In this document: positions 20,615 to 31,928 of the stretch, one piece after another
Layout: every line of letters starts with the position of its first letter
How positions within the stretch are numbered: the first letter of the stretch is position 1
Assembly: GCA_025506515.1 (NCBI GenBank)
Contig: CM046442.1
Span: 108,717,706 to 108,781,705, forward strand
Origin: Flaveria trinervia
Lineage: Eukaryota > Streptophyta > Magnoliopsida > Asterales > Asteraceae
DNA length: 64,000 bases
Direction: 5' to 3'
Translations under genes and position numbers: made by a program
The notes under the pieces: generated by a model
Databases searched by the model: none
Told to the model about the DNA's origin: nothing
Seen by the model: only the letters and a program-made list of their open reading frames with translations

Positions 20615-21816
20615 ACCAAACATCTTAGCCAGATGAATATGATGTTGCTCCCTTACAGCAAATCAAGTCTCATTCACAATGATTCTTGATTTGCAAGGGA
20701 TTGTCAAAGGTCGGTGAGCTACACTCCCGAAGAAGGAGAAGTCATACACGAGCTGACTGATGAGCAACTTGCAGAGATGTTCAGGCTAAATCCAGATGAG
20801 CTAGTCAAAGATGCACCTACTTTTGATGTGACAAGTAATGATGAGCTAAACGACATAGTTGAAATAGAGATTGAAGATTTCACAGCTGAGCACTATCCAG
20901 AGTACACTAACAGAGAGGGCAATATGATCCCCGATTTGGGTGACACTCTCAGCAGTGCTTCATTCAACAAAATTGATGAGATGGAAAAGGAAACAAAAAA
21001 GAATGAAAGCCACTCCCAAGCCTCAAATGCTAATGTTGATATAAGGAGGCTGAATGGGCGGCTTATTTTGCTGAGATACGGGCCCAACGCACTGCTCCAA
21101 AGCCAATGTCTACACCAAGTTCTACAAGGTCAAGAAACATCTAAAGGGTCAGGCAAGATTATTGCATATTTTGTGGATCTTAACGTTTATGCAGTTGAGA
21201 GTGAGAAGGGAATAGAGTACTTGAGATTCCCACATGATCTGAAGACTCTCCCTGGTTTTGAGCTCAACCAACTGACACACTTAAACTTGTTATATGCTGA
21301 TCCCGGGAAAATAACAGGCTGGTTTGAGGGTGCACTAAAGAAGGAACACCACACCAGATAGGTAAACTTCATACCTTTACAACCGAAGAGGTACATCCGA
21401 AGTCTGAAGTGGATCCCATTTCTAGAAAGCCAAAGGTATGCTGAAGTGGAATCCTCCGCCCATAATGTCCAAGATTCCCTTAAGGGAAATGCCACAGGAC
21501 TTCACTCCACACTTCAAATTTATGATCGGAGAACAGGGAAGCGGTCATAGTTCTACAAAGAGAGAGCAAAATGGAAACTATCCGGGTGTTCGACCCTATG
21601 TGGCTAACCAACTTGTCTACAGACGATGTCTATACATTATACAAGTGGCCACTATTCTATAACATGCTAGATATAGTACAAGCCCTCCTGTTCCATAACG
21701 TTATATACCACTTTGTTTTGCATTTGAGATATATGCAGCAGTTACTAGAGAGGAGAAGTATAGGAAATTTGAGGAGCTGAGCTAATGAAGAATGTCAGGC
21801 ACTAATGTAAACTAGG

Positions 21817-21830
21817 TCAAAGGGGGAGTT
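21817..21830 (+). other. M1 polypurine tract
   Basis: TCAAAGGGGGAGTT lies directly before the 3' LTR start TGTTGATAC at 21831. Confidence 0.85.
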
Positions 21831-22059
21831 TGTTGATACATATGTACCTAGTTTAGGTGCTTAATGTAAAATGTCAGTCATGTCTTACATATATGTAATG
21901 AATGAGTTGAATGAAATACAATATATGATTGATGCTTATAATGTAATATTTTATTGTTTATTGTCTAAGAAAACATATTGAACGAACTATATAGGTTTGT
22001 GGTTGTTTGCATAGTTCTTAGTCAATAATGATTGAGAAACGTGTTCAAACTTAATCGTA

Positions 22060-22270
22060 TGAAGTCTTCATGCGACCATATTTATAAGACCATACGCATG
22101 AATACTTCGTGTTAATGGACCAGTCACACATCTGAACCAGGAAACTATATCAGTCGCACGATTGTGGCATAAGATTGACTCAGTCACATGACTGAACCTT
22201 CAGTCGTGCGTACGAATCAATCACATGATTCAGTCGCACGACTGAACCATGCTAATGGTTCAGTCATACG
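22060..22270 (+). repeat. M1 LTR palindrome array
   Basis: The same motifs as in the spacer arrays: CAGTCGCACGA and CAGTCGCACGACTGAACCAT near 22153 and 22230, CATACGCATGAA near 22092. They lie just upstream of the LTR TATA box, where U3 regulatory sites are expected. Confidence 0.8.
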
Positions 22271-22287
22271 ATTTATAAACCCTAACC

Positions 22288-22295
22288 TATAAATA
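22288..22295 (+). promoter_or_regulatory. M1 LTR TATA box
   Basis: TATAAATA in AACCTATAAATACC, directly after the palindrome array. M2's LTR has the same box on the minus strand at 25703-25710. Confidence 0.7.
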
Positions 22296-22559
22296 CCATT
22301 TAATTCATGGAAAAACGAAACACTTCAAGAATTTCGACTCATATTCGTACCCTAGCCGTCCAGAGACTCCAGAGAACCTGTTCCAACTTCATAGTTAGCA
22401 GTTGATCATGTTCTAATCATTCTTAACGTTTCTTTAATCGTTAGATTGATCTGAAGTGCATTCGCACTGATTGGATCGCCAATCAAATAGGATTACATAC
22501 TATTTGATCTGGTTTCACGCATTATCAGTTAGTACTCCGTAAGTACACGGTCCCTAACA

Positions 22560-23614
22560 GTGTGTTCATTGAAAGTCACATTTGTTGACTCCTTAATAAT
22601 TCTAGTTCTGAGATTGTATACTCTATAAGCCTTAGCTTGGGAAGAGTTGTCCATCATCTGATTTCTCAGCAAGCTTGGCAATTTGATCTTTGGTATTCAA
22701 GATGGTGCAAGGACATTGTGCCAAAGTTCATAAGAAGTCTTACCATGTGTCTTAACCACTAAAACTCTGTTTTGCACATAGTAGGCAGTGTTGATTGCCT
22801 CTGCCCAGAAGGTGATGGGCAGCTTAGTGTCAGACAAAATGGTTCTTGCAGCTTCAATTAGTGTCCTGTTTCTCCTCTTGTAATACCCTTTTCATCACAA
22901 AATGTATCAAGGATATGATTCTTGAATTTAGTTCCTTTATCATATCTTATGGTCTTGACCTTGTGATCACATTGATTCTCAATCTTTAAGATGAAATTCT
23001 TTAGAATCTCAAGGGTCTCATCCTTAGTTCTAAGAAAGAAGACCCAAGTGAATCTTATAAAGTCATGTGTAATCACTAACAACAAGAGGTCCTTCCTAGC
23101 CTCATTACACTAGTGGGGCCAAAGAGTTCCATATGTAACAAGTGTAGGGGAGTAGTGATGGAGTTTCTTTCCTTTGGCTTCTAAGATACCTTGTGTTGTT
23201 TCCCTTTCAGGCATGTAGCACAATGATCATCACTAGTGAACTCTTTCTTTGGCATTCAAGTTACCAAATCATTTTTAATTAGTTTATTCATGTTTTTAAA
23301 GTTTACATGGCACATTATTTTATGCCAGAGCAAAAGACTCATCATCATTTGCTTTAAATAGAAAGAATGAAACTTCTCGTAAGAGAGACATTTCTTGCAA
23401 TTCCATCTTGTACATGTTCCCTTTCCTGGGGCTCTAGGGAAGTTATGTTCATAAGAAATGAACACCTTAGGCTTGAGAACAATGTACTAATGCTTAGTAA
23501 AAAGCATGTTATGACTCTGATCACAAAATTGAGATACACTCAGAAGATTGTATCCAAGTTCCTTGACAAAGTTTACTTTCTCAATGTTGAGCTTACCATT
23601 TGTGACCTTGCCCC
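22560..23614 (-). pseudogene. Remnant g2: copia pol fragment (integrase), related to element G
   Basis: Read on the minus strand this is the integrase and part of protease of a G-type copia element: VSQFCDQSHNMLF, LLLWHKIMCHVNFKNMN, FIRFTWVFFLRTKDET, IRYDKGTKFKNHILDTF. The corresponding G positions are about 60935-62050. M1's 3' LTR abuts one end and a gypsy solo LTR the other. Several frame breaks and an altered SDNGTEF (RYDKGTKF) show decay. It is the oldest layer seen here: M1, M2 and the gypsy LTR all sit in it. Confidence 0.85.
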
Positions 23615-25365
23615 TGTAACACCCAAATATTTTAAAAGATGAAGAAGAAAGAATAAAAGTGAATAAAAGAAAGAAATACAGTTTAATCCAAGTTGAGGGT
23701 TTAAAGGTGTCATAAAGGACAAAAGTTTCAAAAGTTGGTGTAAAAATGGGCATAGCCGCCCTTGTTGCCTACACACATAATTTCTTTCGGTTTTAGAAAG
23801 AGAAAGAGCAGAGAAGCTCTCGGGTATTTGAAGAAGATCAAGAAGAAGGCTGAATTCAGGTAAGAATTCATGAATTTAAGGGTTGTATGCTTGTGTGTGT
23901 TGTTATTCTCGGTTGTGTGTTTTAATGGATTTCTGGGTGTTTGAACTCATTTTCAAACGGGTTTGAAGAAGTCATACTTGAAGGTTGTCAAAGGTGAGTT
24001 CTAGAACCCTCAGGTTACATTAACTAATTTTGGGGCTCGAAATGCCTGTGCGAATGTTTTTATAAAAATAGGTTTTTACACCCGTATGTATGTGTATGTG
24101 TGAATGTGGGTGGGAATGATTTTGGGTATTTTTGATGTTATGATTGTGCTATGTTCTTGTTACGATGCTTAGGATGTTAGAACTAAGCTTAGAACATGTT
24201 AGATTGATGATTGGGACTGAATTCTGATGATTTTAGTGTATGTTAGTTGCCCAGGCGCCTGGATTGGCCCATATGCCTAACGGTCATAACTGCCTAAGTG
24301 TCCCATGCGCCCAAAAGTTTCCCATGCACCTAAGTGTTCCCCATGCACCTAAGTGTTCCCCATGCACCTGAAAGGTCATACGCCTAGATAGTGCTCATAC
24401 GCCTATGCCTTAGAATATTTTTCTGAATTTTGGGGAAAATGTTAAATGTAGGCTTTGACTTGGGAGGTTCCGGGGGGTTGTAAGTAGACCTTATGATGCC
24501 GTTTGTGATGTGATGGATGATGTATGATGTGGCATGCATAATGACATGTGATTGATGTTATGCTTATGTATGATGATGTGTGATGATGGTATGTTATGTA
24601 TGATGTGTTTCCCTATGTTCCTTATTACGTATTATGACATGACTTTACGTGGTGTGATTATGTTAATGGACGTAAAGTATTATCTTAACGAAGAGAAAGA
24701 TTTAAGATAATGAAACTGGAGCATAATGAATGAATGAAAAAGTCTTTCAAGCAAATGAAAGGAGGTTCACAACTCATTGAGAGTATGTGTTATATGGGGT
24801 CCTCGTCGCTTAACGCTAGATCATATGGCTTTGTGCTCAATAGCGGGGTTAAGCATATGACAGGACCTAGATAGAAGTAAAAAGATAATAAAAGTACGTA
24901 TGATGTGTGATCATGTGCGATAGTAATGAATGATGACAGAAGATAATAATTGTTACCTTCATGTACGTATGATGTGTGATCATATGTGATAGTAATGAAA
25001 ATGTTTTAACAAAATGAAAGGTAATATAATTTTTTTATAAAACTAGAACTCACTCACCAACGCTGACTTTTATGCATTTCAAGTTGGCACGTAAATATTG
25101 TTGAGGATGGCACGGGGTGGCTACTTGGCTTGTTTTGGATAGTATCCATTTTATGTTGCGATAATGTTTTTCCATTGTAATGCGAACATACGATATTTTG
25201 TAACGATTATTATTGTTGTATTGTGTTGCAAAAGCAATTATTATGTATATGGAATGGTTTGTTTAAAAGGATTCTGCTGCAATGTTTTAGTAAAGTTAAT
25301 GTATATTTTATGTTTTATGTCCGATGATTGACCAGCTATAAGCATCCCAGGAATAAGGGCTTACA
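23615..25365 (+). mobile_element. Solo LTR of a Ty3/gypsy element
   Basis: It starts TGTAACACCCAAATATTTT and ends GGGCTTACA, 1751 bp, with TGTAA/TTACA inverted ends. The TGTAACACCC start is typical of plant Ty3/gypsy (Tekay/Del-like) LTRs. It is flanked by GCCCC (23610-23614) and ACCCC (25366-25370), a five-base target duplication with one change, and g2 resumes on the other side. There is no internal region or primer-binding site, hence a solo LTR. Orientation is assigned from the TGTAACACCC start. Confidence 0.82.
24245..24410 (+). repeat. Degenerate 17-20 bp repeats inside the gypsy LTR
   Basis: Units of CCCATGCACCTAAGTGTTCC and variants (GCCCATATGCCTAA, GGTCATACGCCTAGA) occur about eight times; two near 24325 and 24345 are almost identical. 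Confidence 0.75.
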
Positions 25366-25450
25366 ACCCCTTCTAGAAATATAACCACCTTCTTCTCCAA
25401 TAAAAGCAGCTGGCCCTCCATCAATTCTTTCAAAGTTTTGGAGTAGTGAC
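25366..25450 (-). pseudogene. Remnant g2, continuation (protease region)
   Basis: On the minus strand it matches the G protease region around 60842-60925 (LLQNFERIDGG and following). It joins the 22560-23614 piece once the gypsy LTR is removed. The M2 3' LTR starts at its right edge. Confidence 0.8.
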
Positions 25451-26162
25451 CGGTTAGGACCATGTACGTACGGAGTACTAACTGATAATGCATGAAACTA
25501 GATCAAATAGTGCGGAATCCTATTTGATTGGTGATCCAATCAGTGAGAACGCAATCTCGATCAATCTAACAATTAATGAATGAGTAGAACAAAAGCAGAT
25601 GCGAACTATGAACTTGGAACAAGTTTTCTGGACGCTCTGGACGGGTAGGTTATGAGTATTGTCAAAAGTTTTCAAGTCTTTTGAATTCTTATAATTAGGT
25701 GGTATTTATAGGTTATGGGCTTTCATTCGTACGACTGAACCATTACATGGTTTAGTCATGCGACTGAATCATGCGATTGATCCATACGCACGACTAAAGG
25801 TTCAGTCGTACGACTGAGTCAATCTTATGACTCAATCGTGCGACTAATCCAGTCTCCTGGTTTAGTCGTGTGACTAGTCCATTAGCGTGAGATATTCATG
25901 CGTATGGTCCATTAGCATGGTCCATTTGCATGAAAACTCGTACGACTAAGTTTGAACACATTTCTTAATAATTATTGACTAAGAACTATACACAACAACC
26001 TCAAACCTATATAGTTAGTTCCTTCACACAATAAACAATGAAACATTAAACATTATTAGAATCAATCACATATTGTATTTCACTCAACTCATTTATTACA
26101 TATGTATAAGACATGGCAGACATTTACATTAAGCTCATAAACTAGGTACATATGTATCAACA
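25451..26162 (-). repeat. M2 3' LTR
   Basis: In element orientation it starts TGTTGATACATATG at 26162 and runs to GGTCC-TAACC at 25451; the terminal CA is mutated. Palindrome array at 25725-25950 and TATAAATA at 25703-25710. Its left neighbour is remnant g2. Confidence 0.87.
25725..25950 (-). repeat. M2 LTR palindrome array
   Basis: Motifs such as TCAGTCGTACGACTGA (25801-25816), TCGTGCGACTA and CCATACGCACGACTA repeat about ten times. This copy holds some of the most symmetrical units. Confidence 0.8.
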
Positions 26163-26176
26163 AACTCCCCATTGGA
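26163..26176 (-). other. M2 polypurine tract
   Basis: In element orientation CCAATGGGGAGTTT, immediately before the LTR start; M1 has TCAAAGGGGGAGTT. Confidence 0.75.
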
Positions 26177-26199
26177 CCTAGTTTCCTTTAACGTCTGAC

Positions 26200-29100
26200 A
26201 TTCTTCATAAGCTCCTCAAACCTCTTGTACTTCTCCTCTCTTATAACTCCTGCATGTATTTCAATGCAAAGCAGAGTCGTATAACATTCTAGAATTGGAG
26301 AGCTTGTACAATATCTTGCGCATCATAGAACAGTGGCCACTTGTACAATGTGTAGACATCTTCTCGAGACAAGTTTGAAAGCTACATTGGGTCAAATACC
26401 CAGATAATTTCCATTTAGCCCTCTCTCTTTAGAACTATGACTGCTTCGCTTGTTCTCCAATCATAATACCACCATTTGAAGTGTGGAGTGAAGTCCTGAG
26501 GCATTTCCGTAAGCGAATCTTGGACATTATGTGTGGGCGACTCCACTTCAGCACCACTTTAGACTTTACAGAAATGGGATCCACTTCAGACCTATGGATG
26601 TACCTCTTCGGTTATTGAGGTCTGAATTTTACCTATCTAGTGTGGTATTCCTTCTTTAGAGCAGACTCAAACGAACCTGACATCTTTCCAGAATCAACAT
26701 ATAGCAGATTTAAGCGTGCCAGCTGGTTGAGTTCAAAACCTGTGACAGTCTTCAGATCTTATGGATATCTGAATTACTCTATTCCTTTCTCCCTTTTTAC
26801 AGCATAAACATTTAGATCCTCAAAATACGCCCACGCAATAATCTTTCCAGACATTCAGATGTTTCTTGACCTTGTAGAGTTTGGTGTAGGCTTTTTGCTT
26901 TTGAGCTATGCGTTGGGCTCGTATTTCAGCAAAACAAGCCGCCCATTCAACTTTCTTGATTTCAATATCTGCATCCGAGGCTTGGGCTTGGCTTTTATTC
27001 TTATTAGATTCTTTCTCCATCTCATCCGGTTTTTCAAAGGTAGCACTACTGAGAGTGTCACCCAAGTCGGGGATCACATTTCCCTCTCGGTCAATGTACT
27101 CTGGATAGTGCTCAGACGTGACATCCTCAAACTCTATTTCATCAACATCGTTCAGCTCGTCATCACTCATAACATCAACCTTTGGAGCATCTTTGACGAG
27201 CTCATCAAGATTCAGTCTAAACATTTCTGCAAGTTGCTCATCAGTCAGGTCGTATATGATTTCTCTTTTTTCTGGAGTGTAGCTCACTGACCTTCTTACA
27301 ATCCTTTTCAAATCAAGAATCATTATGAGTTGAGACTTGATTTGCTGACGGGGATCAATATCATATTCATCTTGCTGGGAAGTTTTATCTGCTGGAATTA
27401 AACATTTAACATATCAATCATTAGTATTTAATCAAGACATTTAAAACATAGATAAACATTGATAATCATAAATTACATTAATGTAATATTTGAATCAAGC
27501 ACAAAAGTTTTCTAAATACAAAACATCTAATCTTTACTTTTATCTTGATCAGTCAATTCTTCAACTGCAAGGGCTGAAGACGATGCTCCTTGATCTTGTG
27601 CACTCTTAGTACGCCTTTCTTGAACCTGACAAGAGGATGATGCAGAAGTATCTCTTCATCATCATCATCTCTCTCTTCTTTCCACTCAGTCCCTCTTCAT
27701 CATCCTCATCTTCTTCACCAAAATCATCATCAACATCATCATCACCTTCCCTGATCTTTATAGGCTCACCTTTGGATCCTTTCAGCCTGAGCATGATCTT
27801 ATTGTTCTTTTCCTCCAAATCCTCAATCCTCTTAACTGAATGAGCATTCTACTACTGAAGCTGTGTAATCTGCTGAGCTTGAGCAGCATTGAGCTCCATA
27901 AGCTGGTTTAGTTGGGTAGCTCTTTGCTCATCGGCAGCTAGAAGCTTTAGCACCATTCGGTTTAGGTTAGCTAGCTGTTCCACTACACTGATGGAGGGTA
28001 GAGTGGATCCACGGCTCAATGGGATGTGGGGAGATGTCCTGGCTCGTTGGGTGGTGGTGGTGGTGGATGTGGTGAATATGGGTGGTGGAATAGGAGTGGA
28101 TAGTGAAGAGATGGTTGTGGCAATGGTGGTAGGCAGTGTGGTAGTGATGGTGGGAGGTGTGGTAGTGATGGTCGGAGGTGTGGTAGTGATGGTCGGAGGT
28201 GTGGTAGTGGTGATAGGGGGTATGGTAGTGGTAGTGGTGGATGTGGTGATAATCAATGTAATCCTCCTCCTTTTGCTCTTCATGCCATGGGGCTAAGCCA
28301 TCATCTTCTTCCTTGAGCCCTTAGAAGAGGATGCTCCCCCTAGGCTAATGGGATTATTAGGGATGTAACATGGATCAGTATCAGCAGTAGCGGCATCCCT
28401 GGACTCACCCTGGCGTCCTCCAACCGCCGCAAGCCCTCTCTTAGTGGCAACAACCTTGATCCCGTTGTCCTCACCATTGGTCCTCATCCGACTCTTCCTG
28501 CTCATCTATCTGAAAGTTGGCGTGGATTGGAGCCTGCTCGAATCCACTCGGAGCCTCAGCACCTTGACCATCACCATGGTCGTTGTCGTCACCTGAATCA
28601 TCAATGGGTAGAACAATAGGCTAAGTATTGGAGTCACTGTCATCGTGATGCCGCTTTTTATGAGCGGGTGCCATATAGTCCTCCCGGGCTAGATGCCCAA
28701 ACAATCTCCTTATCGGGGGCTTCACCTACTTGCCCTGGTATACCTTCATCCTCCTAAGGGTGGTGTCATCCATAACCTCATGTGTAACAACATCATCTCT
28801 CTCCTTCGGCAGCAAAGGAAGCTTCTGGTCAATAATCATCTGCAAGAAACGAGGGTACATGCAGAAGCCTTCCTTGCCTTTGGCCTCTATATTTTCCACC
28901 ATGTACGTGAATATCATCTGAGAGAAGCTGAATAGATGATTCAGTACAAGAGCCATGTAAGCGTTCTAGATGTGATCAGATATCTCGTCAAAGCCTCCCT
29001 TCCTCGAGGCTATGCACTTGAGCAGTACATGGGCTAACTAGTTGAACTGGGAGCACATGTTGCTCTTGTTGAGCACACCTACATTTATGTACCCAACGTA

Positions 29101-29450
29101 CTTAGTCCAAAGAAAACATCCTCGAACCGTCAGTGGATGTAGTCTGGTTAGGCAGTCACCATCATCACCCAACTCTAAAACACTCCTTAATCATCCTCGC
29201 TAATCTCAATCTCCTAGCCAAAAATCGAACTCCGAATGCGATGAGGCTCAACAGACCTGTTTACTATAGTGCTTTCCTAGAAAGCCTGCTGAATTGATCT
29301 GTATTGTGTGCACGGAGTAGAAATAGCATTGAAGATGCTCGATCTCCATAAAAATGTAATAATCCCCACGAACTCAGAAGCGTTCTGGGATGTGACGTCT
29401 AGATGAGCATAGAGATTGTGCTTCGTGCTCATAGTCCATCTACTCGTCAT
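26200..29450 (-). pseudogene. M2 accessory ORF, broken
   Basis: ATG at 29450 (minus). The N-terminal part reads SRWTMSTKHNLYAHLD and EFVGIITFLWRS; after a TAG shared with M1 it continues to FTYMVENIEAK and CMYPRFLQMIIDQKLPLL (near 28830). Then a Thr/Pro-rich tract (28260-28040), a coiled-coil segment (27970-27840) and a short acidic stretch follow. The best preserved piece is the C-terminal domain at 27323-26820 (LTDEQLAEMFRLNLDEL, PEYIDREGNVIPDLGDTLS). Downstream to about 26200 the frame still shows EMPQDFTPHF and DVYTLYKWPLF. There is no membrane segment. Function is unknown. Confidence 0.7.
27389..27502 (-). other. Candidate 114-bp intron in the M2 accessory ORF
   Basis: Element orientation: donor TTTT|GTGCTTG (27502 downwards), branch-like AATACTAATGA, acceptor AATTCCAGCAG ending at 27389, with a tandem CAGCAG acceptor. 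Downstream reading YKTSQQDEYD is open through to the C-terminal domain at 26820. Equal length and boundaries in M1. Confidence 0.6.
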
Positions 29451-29539
29451 GTTTCCATAACACAGGATACAAGATGTTAGAAATTGTGTAATAGCATGGC
29501 ATTTGAATTTTAATAAACTTGAATCAGTTTGTCCAATCG

Positions 29540-29745
29540 TGCCAATGGACAATGTGACTGAGTCTTAGTCGTTCGATTGAGCTCAGACATACGATTGAGC
29601 CTGTGACTGCGTTTAATAGTATACTGTCCCATGCAGTTGACCCAGTCATGCGACTGAACTCATACGCATGGTTCATTGGTGCGATTGAGTCAGGCGCCCA
29701 GCTCAATCATGCGATTGAAGTTCATCAGCATGTCCATTCGCATGA
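29540..29745 (-). repeat. M2 spacer palindrome array 2
   Basis: TCGNNCGA and CATACGCATG type units, equivalent to M1 4790-4990. Confidence 0.75.
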
Positions 29746-30139
29746 GTTCTGTTCAACACTGTTAGATCCGTTCTTGGTATATACTTATTGTTAAACGTTG
29801 TGGTTAGGCTCATTATACTCACAAACACTTAAAATAACACCAAAACTTCTTTAAATTAATGATTTAGTCCAGTTTGGTGGTTTATTTTGACATCTTAGTC
29901 TTGGTTCTTGTTTGTGACTAATTTAGGTCATTCGGGCTTGATTATACCGACCATTTTGTGCGATTTCAGTCACTAAAACCCTGTAGATGAAGAGAGAACA
30001 CGTTAGTATCACAATCACAGTGCAAAATCAATGAAATCAAATTTTGGTAGAGTGACTTTGCTTTCGTGCGATTTGGGAGCGATTGAAGGGTTGATGAGAA
30101 TGTGCGACCGACTTCACCCTATTTATTCTCATTTTAATC

Positions 30140-30420
30140 TTCAGTCGTGGGACTGGACCTATTCGCACGCTTGATTCGTGCGACTGGGGCACAGTCGTGC
30201 GACTAACTTAGTCGGTCACATCCATTCGTGCGACTAGGGTTCAGTCGTGCGACTGACTCAGTCGGTCTCTTCCATTCATACGATTGGTTCATTCTAGTGA
30301 TCCAATCGCATGAATTGATCCATGCTTATGGTCCAATCAAACGTCTGGTCCATATGTATGGTTCAAATGTGCGATTGGTCATACTTATGGTTCAGTCGTG
30401 TGAATGGCTGAGACTTATGA
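30140..30420 (-). repeat. M2 spacer palindrome array 1
   Basis: Dense run with near-perfect CAGTCGTGCGACTG units (near 30193 and 30241) and CATANGTATGG units, equivalent to M1 4083-4390. Confidence 0.8.
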
Positions 30421-31006
30421 GTTTGACCTCATGCACTTTCAAACACTTAGCTTGTTAATTGTAAATAAGACGTTATGATCATTGATCATCTAAGACATGA
30501 AATTTTTAATTTTAAAAACTGTTGATCACCTTAGACGTGATCCTTTTTAACTTAAAACCCGATTGGTCACCTCAGACGTGACCCCTTTTTAGTGAATGAT
30601 TCACAGATTGAATCCAAATGTATAGTCCGACTGTTACCTACCAAATACTACAAGTTAAAGAAAACAACTGGAAAATTTTTTTTAAAAAAAACAAGATATA
30701 ATTTTGTATTTTTGATTTGACGTGGATTTAAACATATTAGAGTACTTCTAACTGATTTTACTTCCTGGACAACATAGCTTCAATTCTATTTTATCGTCTC
30801 TAGTACAATTAATTATAGAATCATACAGGTATATCAGAATCATTTGGGACACGTTAATAAACTATTTTGAGGTTAGCATCTTGTTTTGGCCTAGAGTCAA
30901 TAGTAATTTTAGGAAATCATACTAGAGTTACAAGATGCACACAATGATTTTCACTTTCATGAACCGCAGCTCACGATGATTGTTAGTATACTTGTCCTCT
31001 TAAATC

Positions 31007-31928
31007 TGTTAGGATCAGTGATCTACGTTTGATTGATTAGAGAGTATAGCAGCGGAATTCTAACACCGAATTAGCCAATTCACAAGAACGAAAAGATATT
31101 CAATGAAGAACAAAAACGGTTATAGATAGAGAGAATTCTGCAAATATATTTAATTCAATATTCGCTTTCGTGGTAACGGAATGTCACAATTACAATTAGG
31201 TCGACACCTCTTATATAAGAGATGTGATGTCTGCTGATGTCACTTGATAGTGACATCTAACAGAATTATTCCAACTGAAACACAACTACTGAAGATGTCA
31301 AAACAGCTGACATCTTCTTACAAAAATACTAAGTGTTATCGGTTACTATAACTACTGAAAAACATAAAACTACTGATACTACAATGACTGAAGAACAAGC
31401 TCTTCAGTCGTTTTACAAAACAACTGAAAGTAAAAACATAAAACTACTGATATCACAACTACTGAAGAAGTACTCTTCAGCTGTTGTGACAAACTACTGA
31501 AACTTCAGTACTTGGTCTTCAGACTTGAACTTCAGACGTTTCATCACCTGATGACTTCAGTAGATATCATCAGCTGATGTCTTCAGTCTTTGTCTTCAGA
31601 CTTTGTACACCAGTTGTTGATCTTCAGTACTTGTAGACTCTTCAGCTATTGTACTTCAGTACTTGGTCTTCAGCTTCAACACTTGTGTTCTTCAGCTGTT
31701 CAGCTTCAACACTTGTGTTCTTCAGCTGTTCAGCTTCAGCACTTGTGTTCTTCAGCTGTTTGAACTTCAGCACTTTAGTCTTCAGCTGTTGAAGTCTTCA
31801 GCACTTGATCTTCAGCTGTTGGAGTTTTCAGCACTTGTCGAACTGCTGATGAAGCCTTCAGCAGTTGTGAAATCATGTGGGACTTAGAGATTTTCCGATC
31901 TTGGCTCATTGGTTCTTTTGGTCGAACA
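31007..31928 (-). repeat. B left LTR (inverted)
   Basis: Reverse complement starts TGTTCGACCAAAAGAACC at 31928 and ends GATCCTAACA at 31007, 922 bp. It has the CAGTGCTGAAG tandem block and the TATA palindrome (TATATAA, minus, 31211-31217). Confidence 0.9.

Larger units (their letters stand above)
18553..21780 (+). pseudogene. M1 accessory ORF, main part
   Basis: It continues the frame begun at 5071. The N-terminal domain (18560-19370) has RRVLELGDDGDC, KCIASRKAGFNEMS, FSFSRMIF and YMYPRFLQIIID, clearly related to the A/D accessory domain. A Thr/His/Tyr-rich low-complexity stretch (19735-19975), a leucine/glutamine coiled coil (20017-20220) and an acidic run with about ten Asp (20228-20345) follow. 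After an intron-like break (20501-20614) comes a C-terminal domain (20714-21780) with LTDEQLAEMFRLN and LRFPHDLKTLPGFELNQL. A TAA at 19069-19071 (M2 has Tyr) and a TAG near 18690 interrupt it. There is no membrane segment. Function is unknown. Confidence 0.7.
21831..22559 (+). repeat. M1 3' LTR
   Basis: It starts TGTTGATACATATG and ends GGTCCCTAACA, 729 bp, with matching short inverted ends (TGTTR/YAACA). A palindrome array at 22060-22270 is followed by TATAAATA at 22288. The homologous M2 LTR is at 25451-26162 (minus). The right flank belongs to remnant g2; the left end of M1 is outside the window, so the target duplication cannot be checked. Confidence 0.88.
1..22564 (+). mobile_element. 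Element M1: Ty1/copia retrotransposon with accessory ORF, cut by window start and split by element D
   Basis: The order from left to right is integrase, reverse transcriptase, RNase H, a 2.5-kb non-coding spacer, accessory ORF, polypurine tract and 3' LTR. This order of pol domains (integrase before reverse transcriptase) defines Ty1/copia. Everything upstream of the integrase core lies outside the window. Element D is inserted at 5104-18552, so M1 proper is 1-5103 plus 18553-22559. The same unbroken order is found in the inverted copy M2, which shows that pol, spacer and accessory ORF belong to one element. All frames are decayed and the polymerase active site is mutated, so this copy is dead. 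Confidence 0.85.
29451..31006 (-). other. M2 spacer: candidate internal promoter region
   Basis: Homologous to M1 3520-5070. It contains palindrome arrays at 29540-29745 and 30140-30420, a TATA-like GAATAAATA (about 30119-30129) and a strong 3' splice-site-like signal (TACTAACG, then pyrimidines and CTACAG, about 29980-30015). It ends at element B, whose target duplication AAATC is 31002-31006. Confidence 0.65.

Noticed and set aside
25308..25493. Possible host gene fragment on the minus strand
   Set aside because: The frame spans the end of the gypsy solo LTR, a remnant g2 piece and the start of the M2 LTR.
28693..28935. Plus-strand open frames at 27637-28935 (for example 27889-28296)
   Set aside because: They are antisense to the M2 accessory ORF, whose protein matches M1 on the opposite strand.
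31663..31887. Open frames with repeated FSTCVLQLFSF peptides (also 32736-32978, 36958-37260, 48664-48852)
   Set aside because: They come from the GCTGAAGAACACAAGT tandem repeats in the A-family LTRs and are always inside LTRs.
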